Shown: positions 53,160-61,080 of the stretch, in pieces
Numbering within the stretch: position 1 is the stretch's first letter
How the letters are laid out: the number at the start of each line of letters is the position of its first letter
Origin: Betaproteobacteria bacterium UBA5216
GTDB lineage: Bacteria > Pseudomonadota > Gammaproteobacteria > Burkholderiales > SG8-41
Reading direction: 5' to 3'
DNA length: 64,000 nt
Assembly: GCA_002412495.1 (NCBI GenBank)
Contig: DHVE01000053.1
Coordinates: 1-64,000 of the forward strand
Notes under the pieces: model-generated
What the model saw: the letters and a program-made list of their open reading frames with translations, nothing else
Database searches by the model: none
What the model was told of the DNA's origin: nothing
Translations under genes and position numbers: made by a program

Positions 53160-53211
53160 GGTAGTTTTCCTGTCTGGAGTAAATAAGAGTGATTGAAATG
53201 GATTTTGAAAA

Positions 53212-54198
53212 TCAGACTTCAGGATCCACGAAGAAATCGCTGACTTGATAATCGCGCGTCAGCATCCCCTGCTGGCGAACGTATTTCATCAGGGCCTCGA
53301 TCGACGGTAGATTGGCCTTGATGCCGTACGGCAGCGGGTCGCCGACGATGGTTCCCAACTCGGCAAGCAACTTCTCCTTGGTGTCCATCTTGTCGGGCGG
53401 CGGCAAATTCTTGAAATAAGCCTGTTTTGCCTCGGAGTACGCCTTGAACAGAGACTTGGCAACCCACGGGTGCTCCTTCAACACCGAATCCTTCACCACG
53501 ATGGTACCGTGGAACGGATAAATTCCCGTGCGTTTGAACCATTCCGCTTCGAGCTTTCTGGAGTCCTTGAAGAAGGCGGTGTAGTTGGTTTCGGCGGGCT
53601 TGGCGGCACCCGCGGCCCAACCTTCCTTGGGCGCGCCCGTGCGTCCCAAACCGGCGGGACCGGTAAACCCGGCCTGCAGTTCGCCTGCCGCCATCATGCT
53701 GACCAGCGATTTGCCTTCGGGCACGTGCTTCACGTACGGTGGCAGTTTGAGCGTGGTCACGTGCTCTTCGTCATCAACCCACCATGTGATTTTTGAAATG
53801 TCGATACCGTATTCGTTTTGCAGAACACCTCGTGTCCAGATGCCGGTGGTCACGGAATACGCACGTACGCCGGCGTTCATGCCTTCAAGGTCCTTGGGCT
53901 GCTTGATGCCCACGTCGGGCCGGTAAACGAAGCCGGAATGATGAAAGTTGCGTGAGACGAAAATCGGCAACGCCTTGAACGGCGCGCCATGTTCGCGAGC
54001 AATCATGTAGGTCGAGGGCGCTATCTCGCAAACATCGAACTCGACGCTGCGCACCATGCGGCGATAGGCCGCGATTTGCGGATTGACGTCAATGAACTCG
54101 GGCTTCACGCCCTCGATCGGGATGATGCCATCCCTGATCGCGTTCGTGTGGCCAAAACGGCCAATACATATCTTCAGTGGAAGTGGCGTGGCAGACAT
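53212..54198 (-). CDS. 4,5-dihydroxyphthalate decarboxylase-like protein (PBP2 fold), copy B
   Basis: 328 aa from the ATG at 54198, which has a good ribosome-binding site (GAAGGA); an ATG at 54234 adds 12 residues. Family segments are FDVCEIAPSTYMIAREHG, GVRAYSVTTGIWTRGVLQNEYGID and GELQAGFTG. There is no signal peptide. It is paralogous to the gene at 51394 but diverged, so the two may act on different substrates or as a heteromer. It is preceded by a Bug receptor gene 79 bp upstream. Confidence 0.8.
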   Translation of the reverse strand: MSATPLPLKICIGRFGHTNAIRDGIIPIEGVKPEFIDVNPQIAAYRRMVRSVEFDVCEIAPSTYMIAREHGAPFKALPIFVSRNFHHSGFVYRPDVGIKQPKDLEGMNAGVRAYSVTTGIWTRGVLQNEYGIDISKITWWVDDEEHVTTLKLPPYVKHVPEGKSLVSMMAAGELQAGFTGPAGLGRTGAPKEGWAAGAAKPAETNYTAFFKDSRKLEAEWFKRTGIYPFHGTIVVKDSVLKEHPWVAKSLFKAYSEAKQAYFKNLPPPDKMDTKEKLLAELGTIVGDPLPYGIKANLPSIEALMKYVRQQGMLTRDYQVSDFFVDPEV

Positions 54199-54277
54199 CG
54201 ATTTTCCTTCTACAGGTTGGAGCGGGTTGGTCAAAAACGGAATCGGGAACTGTGTAATAAAATTAACGCAGTGAAAT

Positions 54278-55249
54278 TTACTGGCGTTCGATCTTGGCCT
54301 GCTCGATTACTTGTTTCCAGCGCGCGATTTCAGACGCCATCAGCTTGCGTGTCTCGGGGGCGCTAAGAGAGCGTGCCTCTATGCCCATTTCCTGCAACGT
54401 CTGCCGCACCTCGGGAACCGCGGCGGCGGCGATGGCTTCCTTCGCCAATCGATTGACGATGGCGTCCGGTGTTTTGGCCGGCACGCCAAAGCCGGTCCAC
54501 GAGGTCACGTTGTAACCGGGCAGACCCGCTTCAATGATTGTTGGCACATCGGGCAATCCAGCGAATCGCCGGTCGGACGCCACGGCAAGCGTGCGGAAAA
54601 CGCCGGCCTTGATCTGGGACAACACCGGGCCCAGCAACTCAAATGAAACAGATAGTTCGTTGGCCCGCAGCGAGGTAATCAACGCCGTGTTCGACTTGAA
54701 CGGAACTGTTTGCACCTCGATCCCCGCCATCGATTTGAACAGCTCCACCGCAAGAAACTGCGTGCTGCCGATGTTGATAGTGCCGATGTTGAGCTTGCGC
54801 GGATTTTTCTTGGCAAACGCCACCATGTCCGCCAGGGTGTTAAATCCCGACTGCGGCGTAGCGATCACGCCCATCTGGAAAAAGCCATTGGTGGACACAG
54901 GAATAAAATCCCTAAGGGGATCAAAAGTAGGCTTTTTAAACAACGACACGCTGATGGCTGCCGCATTGCCTGCTTGCAGCAGGGTGTAGCCATCGGGTGC
55001 CGCATTGATCACGGCCGCCGCCGCCAGTGCCCCGCCCGCGCCGGGACGGTTATCCACCACGATCTGCTGCCCCAAACCCTTGCTCATGTACTGCGCGAAC
55101 AGCCGCATGGTCAAATCGCCTACGCCGCCCGTGCCCACGCCAAGCACCAATCGGATGGGGCGACTTGGATACACGTCCGCGGCAACCGCCGCGCCACAAA
55201 ATGCGCCTGCATGCAGGCATACCAATAGTTTGATAATCCAGCGAAACAA
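54278..55249 (-). CDS. Bug/TctC-family substrate-binding protein, first gene of the catabolic operon
   Basis: Bug receptor of 323 aa. The preferred start is TTG at 55249 because GAGGAG precedes it by 6 nt and the product begins with an ideal signal peptide (FRWIIKLLVCLHAG ... AVAAD). An ATG at 55336 would add 29 residues. Motifs seen are VYPSRPIRLVLGVGTGGVGD, VDNRPGAGG and PDGYTLL. A palindrome (55397-55412) shared with the LysR promoter lies about 150 bp upstream. Confidence 0.9.
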   Translation of the reverse strand: MFRWIIKLLVCLHAGAFCGAAVAADVYPSRPIRLVLGVGTGGVGDLTMRLFAQYMSKGLGQQIVVDNRPGAGGALAAAAVINAAPDGYTLLQAGNAAAISVSLFKKPTFDPLRDFIPVSTNGFFQMGVIATPQSGFNTLADMVAFAKKNPRKLNIGTINIGSTQFLAVELFKSMAGIEVQTVPFKSNTALITSLRANELSVSFELLGPVLSQIKAGVFRTLAVASDRRFAGLPDVPTIIEAGLPGYNVTSWTGFGVPAKTPDAIVNRLAKEAIAAAAVPEVRQTLQEMGIEARSLSAPETRKLMASEIARWKQVIEQAKIERQ

Positions 55250-55396
55250 CAGTATCTCCTCGGTGTGTTGCCGCAAGAACGGCCCCCTCTTGGTGGGGAT
55301 ATTGGCCGGGATAGTGGCGAAGATGTATTCAGCCATTTAACCTCATAGTATCGCGCTTCAATCAATAACTATCCAGTGAATAAAATGGCCCACTAC

Positions 55397-55412
55397 ATAA
55401 CCAAATGGTAAT
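55397..55412. promoter_or_regulatory. Candidate LysR-type operator (ATAACC-N4-GGTAAT)
   Basis: ATAACCAAATGGTAAT matches, at 15 of 16 positions, the reverse complement of the perfect palindrome upstream of the LysR gene at 57848. It carries the T-N11-A pattern of LTTR boxes. Its position upstream of the leftward Bug-decarboxylase-amidohydrolase operon suggests that this regulator controls the operon. Confidence 0.6.
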
Positions 55413-55456
55413 TTCCCCATAGTCCGGAAAGTTCTGTTGGAAAACGCAGGCTGGGG

Positions 55457-56870
55457 CTATTTCACCAGTAGCGGCCGCAATGCGCGCATGTTGGAAATCC
55501 AACCAATGGACCATATTGCATCGCACAATGCTCGTGCTCGACGGGCCCCCAACACCGGGCCCATCAGATCCAGTGCCTTTTCCGCCACCTCCAATCGCGT
55601 CATGGGATTCTGCACCGTGCCACGAACGGCGTGCGTGTGGTGCCGCAGGCACCGCCCGTTCTTCAGGAACACTTCGACTATTGCATGCTTCTCGGGGCGT
55701 AGTTTTTCCAGCGCTGCATCGCCCACCTGCGAAATTCGCCGGCGCATTTCGATCACACGCGGATCCCGCATGCGCAGTGGGTCGAGCGCCGCCTTGAAGG
55801 TGACGAACCCATCGACCAGCATCAGCGCGCAGAGGTGCTGCATGTTGAGAGGTGCTGCATGTTGATGTCCGGCATGTCGCGGTCGTCGGCAATGCGCGCG
55901 CCCGAGGTATACACGCGAACCACGACATGATCGACATCGCGCGCGCCAAAACGCTCCGTGCGCATCAGTTCAATCAGCGAATCCAGCGGCGCCTGGATGG
56001 GAGAACCCACCGACCAGCGCTTGATGTTGGTGTTTGCGATTTCCCAACGCTGGGCAAGATCGCGTACGAGCGCACCGGGATCCGGCGTTCGACCGATACG
56101 GTGCGACTCATCGTGCGCTAGAAAAAAGTTGCGCTCGCCTGTAAACACATCGTCAGTCGCCGTGCATCCGGATGCCACCAGCGTGGCTGCGGTCACCCCG
56201 TTACGCGCCGGCATGCCGCCAAAATCAAAAGCTTTCTCGACATGCTCCAGATCGCGCCCGTAAGTGGATAACCCGGAGGCCTGCTGCGCTGCATACGTCA
56301 GCACGTGCCGCACTTGGGTTGCGTTTAACTTCGCCAGCGCGGCACTGGCCGTAGCGGCGCCGAACGTCGCGCCGAAGCAATGCGTCATGTGGCCCAGCCG
56401 GCCAAACTGGACCGCGCCCAAAGCAAGGCTAAGCCGTGTGCATACATCGTAGCCCAAGGTCACCGCACGTAGAAACGCCGTGCAGCCACGGCGCTCGCGT
56501 TCCGCCATGGCGAGCGCCGCAGACACGATGCCGCAACCCGGGTGCGTCAACGAGGCGAGTGCGAATCATCTGTTTCGTCGGCATGGGCAAGCATGCCGTT
56601 CGCCAGCGCTACCAGCACGACATTCGTCCGGAGGCGCGTGCCCACCACGGTGGCTTCCGGAATGCCTCCGAACAAGCGCACATACGCAATGGCGCGCTGG
56701 CCGGGGGGCAAGGTAGTACCCGATACCATGGCGGCCAGCGTATCCAGTACATGATGTTTAGCGCATTCGGCAACTTGTGACGGAAGCGGCCGGCGCAGCG
56801 CCTGCGAAATATATATCGACAGTTTTTCCGTAACCGGGCCGACGCCGGCAAGGGGCGAACGCTTTTTCAT
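55457..56870 (-). pseudogene. MmgE/PrpD-family protein, disrupted by two frameshifts
   Basis: Three consecutive reading frames together make one MmgE/PrpD (2-methylcitrate dehydratase-like) protein of about 470 aa. The N-terminal piece has HHVLDTLAAMVSGTTLPPGQ and ALANGMLAHADETDDSHSP. The middle piece continues THPGCGIVSAALAMAERE and HCFGATFGAATASAAL. The last piece holds the C-terminal domain. The first break near 56552-56556 is consistent with loss of one base. The second is a 17-bp tandem duplication at 55831-55864. Two independent lesions argue for a genuine pseudogene, unless the assembly is faulty. Confidence 0.85.
55831..55864. repeat. 17-bp perfect tandem duplication inside the MmgE/PrpD pseudogene
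   Basis: AGAGGTGCTGCATGTTG occurs twice in succession without a mismatch. Removing one copy restores the reading frame between the middle and C-terminal parts of the gene, so the duplication is the cause of the frameshift and looks recent. Confidence 0.9.
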
Positions 56871-56958
56871 GACACTGCTCCTGTACTCAACACCTCTTCA
56901 CGCGGGCATGAAGGCCACAGGTAAAATACGTGCTACAAAATCAATTCAGGGAAAAACA

Positions 56959-57696
56959 ATGGACACTGGGCTGAAGGGAAGAACCGTTTTGGTCACCGGC
57001 GCGAGCCGTAACATGGGCAGACTTGCCGCATTGGCGTTTGCGCGCGAAGGCGCGAACATCGCCATTTGCACCAGCACCCGGATGAATGACTTGAACCAGG
57101 TAGCCGAGGAAGCGCGGGCAATGGGCGTCAACGCGGTCGCGATGCAATGCGACATCACCGATGATACTGCCGTGGGCGCCTTCGTGAAGCACTCGCATGC
57201 AACATTGGGACGCATCGATGTGGCGGTCAATCTTGCCGGTTTCCGTTGCGAGCAGCCCTTTCTCGACGAGAGCCACGATGCGTGGCATCGCAATATCGGC
57301 GTCAATCTCACCGGCCCGTATCACGTCTGCCGGCACGTATTGCCGTTGATGATGGAGCGGCGATGGGGACGCATCATCAATACGTCGGGTATCGCGCCGT
57401 ACCTCGGCATAGGCGCCGCCAAGGCGATGGTCAAGCTGGGCATCGTAGGCTTTACGCGCGGCATTGCACAGGAATTTGGAAAATACAACATCACGGCCAA
57501 CTGTTTCGGCCCGGGACAAATCGCGCGTCCGGCGGAGGCAACCGTGAAGGAGAAGCCGATACGCGCCGTGCAGGCGCTGCAACGCAAAGGCACGCCCGAG
57601 GAAGCAATTTCGCTGATTATCTATCTGGCCAGCGAAGGCGCGGGTTTCATTACCGGGCAATCCTACCTGGTAAATGGCGGGGCCTATCTTCAGTAA
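56959..57696 (+). CDS. SDR-family protein lacking the canonical catalytic Tyr
   Basis: Short-chain dehydrogenase/reductase fold, 245 aa from the ATG at 56959 (AGGGAA upstream). The cofactor motif TGASRNMGR, NLAG and the C-terminal GFITGQSYLVNGGAYL are present. In the active site Ser143 (NTSG) and Lys155 (AAKAMVK) are visible. The usual YxxxK has Ile151 at the Tyr position and the Ser-Lys spacing is shorter than normal. It may be non-catalytic or use another residue (Tyr148). It is divergent from the MmgE/PrpD pseudogene. Confidence 0.88.
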   Translation: MDTGLKGRTVLVTGASRNMGRLAALAFAREGANIAICTSTRMNDLNQVAEEARAMGVNAVAMQCDITDDTAVGAFVKHSHATLGRIDVAVNLAGFRCEQPFLDESHDAWHRNIGVNLTGPYHVCRHVLPLMMERRWGRIINTSGIAPYLGIGAAKAMVKLGIVGFTRGIAQEFGKYNITANCFGPGQIARPAEATVKEKPIRAVQALQRKGTPEEAISLIIYLASEGAGFITGQSYLVNGGAYLQ

Positions 57697-57802
57697 ACGT
57701 CGCCTCGCGCGAAAACGATCGGGCAGCCAATACCGCTCCGCACGGCACGAACTGGGGTGGCAACACGGGCGATAACCCTCCGGTAGAATACCGCCGACCA
57801 CT

Positions 57803-57818
57803 ATTACCATTTGGTAAT
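57803..57818. promoter_or_regulatory. Perfect palindrome ATTACC-N4-GGTAAT, candidate LysR operator
   Basis: ATTACCATTTGGTAAT lies 29 bp before the LysR start codon, placed for autoregulation. It has the T-N11-A core typical of LTTR binding sites. A near-identical copy lies upstream of the leftward catabolic operon at 55397. Confidence 0.6.
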
Positions 57819-57847
57819 ATTTTATCCTACTTCGGCTGAATACCCCC

Positions 57848-58924
57848 ATGTCGCAACTCGACGCGTATGTTCGCACCAGTCTCAAGCCGCGCCACCTTCA
57901 GTTGCTCGTGGCACTGGAAGACATGCGCCAACTGGGCAAGGTGGCGGCGAGCATGAATATTTCCCAACCTGCGGTCTCCAAGACTCTCGGTGAACTGGAA
58001 CGCGGATTGGGCTTGCGGTTGTTCGATCGTACGGCGCGCGGCGTCATCCCGACGGCGTACGGCCAATGCCTGATCCGGCACGCGCGCGTAATGCTTGGCG
58101 AACTTGCGCAGACACGCGATGAGTTGCAGGGTCTCGCATCCGGCGGCTCCGGAAACATTCGTGTCGGTGTGCTCGCAACCGCGGCGCTGGAATTGCTGCC
58201 GCGCGCGCTGGCTGCGTTCAAAGCCCGGCAGCCTGGCGTATTTGTCCTGGTTCGCGAAGGCATCATGGAAACGCTGTTACCGGATCTCTGGCTGGGAAAT
58301 CTCGACATCATCGTCGGGCGGTTGCCGCAAGGCGGTGCCCAAGGCTTGGGAGAAAAAACATTGCTCGAAGAAGGCGTGAGCGTGGTAACCGGTCGGCACC
58401 ATCCACTGGTGCAATGCAAGCGTCCACGCTGGTCCGACCTGCATCGATATCCCTGGGTCGTGCCGCCGGTAAATACGCTGCTGCGCGAACCACTTGAACG
58501 GTTGTTCCATGATCACGGGCTGGCGCTGCCCGCCGATCGCATCGAGACACTGTCGGTACACGTAATTCGCGCTTACTTGCATCACACCAACGCGATCGCC
58601 GCTCTGGCGACCGATGTGTCGCGGTACTATGAATCACTGGGATTGCTAACGGTACTGCCAATTGAGTTGCCGAAACTGGTGCGGCCGGTCGGCATCATCT
58701 GGAATCTCCAGCGGCCTGTCTCGCCCAGCACGCAAGCACTCATGCAAAACCTGGAGGACGCAGCGCATCCGGTCAAGTGGCCCAAAATAGCCAAAGGATC
58801 GGAACTTCCCGGTTTGGACCGCCCCGAAGTCGCGCGCGCCCGGAGTGCACGTCCCCGAACGGCTACCGCATCCATTGTCCGCCCCGCGCGCGCCGCCGCT
58901 ATTCGATCCCGCACAGCGTTGTAG
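57848..58924 (+). CDS. LysR-type transcriptional regulator (CbbR/GbpR-like), probable catabolic operon regulator
   Basis: LTTR of 358 aa. The N-terminal helix-turn-helix includes MRQLGKVAASMNISQPAVSK and TLGELERGLGLRLFDR. The co-inducer domain begins with GNIRVGVLATAALELLPRAL, as in the galactose/protocatechuate-type GbpR subgroup. A basic Arg/Ala-rich C-terminal tail of about 35 residues makes it longer than most LTTRs. Palindromes in its own promoter and in that of the divergent-side Bug operon suggest that it controls both. Confidence 0.92.
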   Translation: MSQLDAYVRTSLKPRHLQLLVALEDMRQLGKVAASMNISQPAVSKTLGELERGLGLRLFDRTARGVIPTAYGQCLIRHARVMLGELAQTRDELQGLASGGSGNIRVGVLATAALELLPRALAAFKARQPGVFVLVREGIMETLLPDLWLGNLDIIVGRLPQGGAQGLGEKTLLEEGVSVVTGRHHPLVQCKRPRWSDLHRYPWVVPPVNTLLREPLERLFHDHGLALPADRIETLSVHVIRAYLHHTNAIAALATDVSRYYESLGLLTVLPIELPKLVRPVGIIWNLQRPVSPSTQALMQNLEDAAHPVKWPKIAKGSELPGLDRPEVARARSARPRTATASIVRPARAAAIRSRTAL

Positions 58925-58979
58925 TGCCAACAACAACAGCTCGCAATTCTTCGAACAGGTAGATTAGTAGGCAAGCAAT

Positions 58980-59951
58980 ATGAAAACACGTCTGCAACAT
59001 GCCAACGAATGGCTGCTGGTTGCCCCCTTATTGGGCGTGCCAGGGCTACTGAATATGGCAACCGCGCAGGAGTACCCCAGCAAACCGATTCGCCTCATCA
59101 CATCCGAGCCGGGCAGCAGTCTTGACCTGACGGCGCGGGTCATCGCACAAGGACTCACCACCACGCTGGGCCGCCAGGTTATCGTGGACAACCGGCGCAT
59201 ACTCGCCGTGGAACTGGTCGCGCAAGCGCCCGCCGACGGTTATACCCTGCTGGCCTATGGAAGTCCGATGTGGATCGCGCCCCTGCTGCGTAAGGATCTG
59301 AAGTACGACGCGGTTAAGGATTTTGCGCCCATTACCTTGGCGGTTAGTTCGCCCAACGTGCTGGTGGTGAATTCCCGTCTGACAGCCAAAGCCGTACCGG
59401 AACTGGTGGCGCTCGCGAAGGCGAAACCCGGCCAGATCAATTACGGCTCCAGTGTTTCCGGTGGTTCACCGCATCTCGCGGCGGAGTTATTCAATTCGAT
59501 AGCGAGCGTCAATCTGACGCGCATTGCCTACAAAGGCGTGGCGCAGGCGGTTAATGATCTCATCGGCGGCCAGATTGATGTCATGTTTCCCGTGATCGCC
59601 ACCGGCATGCCCCATGCACGGGCTGGTCGCTTGCGCGCGCTTGCCGTCACCAGCACGCAGCCCTGGCCCGCCACGCCGGATTTGCCGACCATCGCCGCAT
59701 CCGGGCTGCCGGGCTACGAATTGACGGCAATGCACGGCCTGCTGGCGCCGGCAAAAACACCACTGGCCATCATAGCCCGTCTCAATCGCGAAGTTGTGCA
59801 GCACATTACGCAACCGGATATCAAGCAGAAATTTCTCGTCTCGGGCTCCGATGTGGTTGCCGGCACGCCGCAACAATTTGCATCCACCATCGTGAGCGAC
59901 ATGGGGCGCATGGCCAAGCTCATTCGCGACCGGAACATTCAGGACGAGTAA
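58980..59951 (+). CDS. Bug/TctC-family substrate-binding protein with shortened ligand loop
   Basis: Bug receptor of 323 aa with signal peptide ending MATAQ. It belongs to the same subgroup as the three tandem genes at 47-50 kb (YGSPMWIAPLLRKDLKYD). The ligand loop that normally reads VDNRxGxGxxxG is cut to VDNRRILAVELVA, missing about five residues and the glycines. This may alter ligand choice. It follows the LysR gene by 55 bp. Confidence 0.91.
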   Translation: MKTRLQHANEWLLVAPLLGVPGLLNMATAQEYPSKPIRLITSEPGSSLDLTARVIAQGLTTTLGRQVIVDNRRILAVELVAQAPADGYTLLAYGSPMWIAPLLRKDLKYDAVKDFAPITLAVSSPNVLVVNSRLTAKAVPELVALAKAKPGQINYGSSVSGGSPHLAAELFNSIASVNLTRIAYKGVAQAVNDLIGGQIDVMFPVIATGMPHARAGRLRALAVTSTQPWPATPDLPTIAASGLPGYELTAMHGLLAPAKTPLAIIARLNREVVQHITQPDIKQKFLVSGSDVVAGTPQQFASTIVSDMGRMAKLIRDRNIQDE

Positions 59952-59969
59952 ACCGCTGGACGAGCCCAG

Positions 59970-60788
59970 CTAACGGCTCGGCATCGACTGCGGATTGGAG
60001 ACCTCGAACAATTCCCCGCCATAATCCGCCTCCCGTGGAAGCCGAAGCAGGCGTATGCCATCACGAGTCTGCTCGTGCTTCGGCAACACGGTCACCACGC
60101 GGCTGTTGCGTGCCACGTCCAGTGCAGTTTCCGATGCCTGATGACGCGCGAGTTTCTGCAAGTTCATCTGTGTCGGAAAAACCAACTTGCGAGCGCCCTT
60201 GCTGGCATCGCCAAGTGCGCGCTCGGGACGAACCCAGACGGAATCAACCGCTTCGTCCCCATCATGCAGCGCAACTTGATCCTCCGGGGCGGCAGCGAGA
60301 AAGAAGTGCGTATCAAAACGCTTGGGCACGCGCTCCGGCGTAATCCAATGCGCAAACGGCACCAGCAATTCCGGTGCGAGAACCAATTGCTCGGCGGCGA
60401 GAATGGCGCCGAAGCTTCGTTCACCACGCGTCATGGCGGTACGGTGCACTGTCTCGATTTCGCGTAAATGGGCAGCGTCAACCAACCCGGCCTCCCCGCG
60501 CGCGCGCGCAAGCAACACGCCGCATTCCTCGAAAGTTTCTCGCAAAGCGGCCACGCGCAGCGCCGCGGCAGCGGCATCTGCGGCAAAACCCGGCGGAAAC
60601 ACTGCGGCATTCACCGCAATGTCGTAATCCCCGGCATCCAGCCGCCCGCCGGGAAACACCAGCGCACCCGGCGCAAAATCATTACCGTGATGGCGAACGA
60701 TCATAAAGACTTCCATGCCTTCATCACCATCCCGCAACAACATCACCGTCGCCGCCAAGCGCGGCTGCGCTATTGGATCATTATTCAT
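59970..60788 (-). CDS. NUDIX hydrolase
   Basis: 272 aa from the ATG at 60788. The NUDIX box is recognisable in AALRETFEECGVLLA (RExxEExGx core) after GALVFPGGRLDAGD. The long family with an extra C-terminal region resembles NUDT19/YfcD-like diphosphohydrolases that act on CoA or related diphosphates. The 292 bp on its upstream side show no gene that I can support. Confidence 0.9.
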   Translation of the reverse strand: MNNDPIAQPRLAATVMLLRDGDEGMEVFMIVRHHGNDFAPGALVFPGGRLDAGDYDIAVNAAVFPPGFAADAAAAALRVAALRETFEECGVLLARARGEAGLVDAAHLREIETVHRTAMTRGERSFGAILAAEQLVLAPELLVPFAHWITPERVPKRFDTHFFLAAAPEDQVALHDGDEAVDSVWVRPERALGDASKGARKLVFPTQMNLQKLARHQASETALDVARNSRVVTVLPKHEQTRDGIRLLRLPREADYGGELFEVSNPQSMPSR

Positions 60789-61080
60789 CGAACGAAATAT
60801 TTCCAAGTCATTGAGTGGAATAAAGGAGCAAGTATAGCGTGGTCTTGGAAGCCTCCGTATTACGACGCATGTGTGACAACACCTTCCTGCCACGCCCATC
60901 CGCGAACGAGCGACAGTGCATTAAGAGGCACTCGGCATGAAGTCGTCCGCCGCTTTTTACGGTTGCGTTAATGCTGCGTTCTCGATCACCTCACTGAAGC
61001 CGGTGGGAATTCTGAACGGAGCAAACACGCCTTGCATCGCTATAATAAGATTGTATAGGGCGATCGCCAGCCAATACGAA

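Noticed and set aside
51394..54198. Annotating the two PBP2-like proteins as ABC transporter substrate-binding proteins
   Set aside because: Neither has a signal peptide and no permease or ATPase gene is adjacent; the decarboxylase-like assignment fits the neighbourhood better, though it remains unproven.
56540..56560. A second selenocysteine TGA in the MmgE/PrpD gene
   Set aside because: The two parts are in different frames, so a base loss explains the break, and no Sec-type motif or hairpin is present.
60789..61080. Possible gene remnant after the acyl-CoA carboxylase stop (in-frame continuation of about 40 codons, hydrophobic then APFRIPTGF-like)
   Set aside because: No homologous family recognised, no ribosome-binding site and only about 40 codons; chance is more likely.
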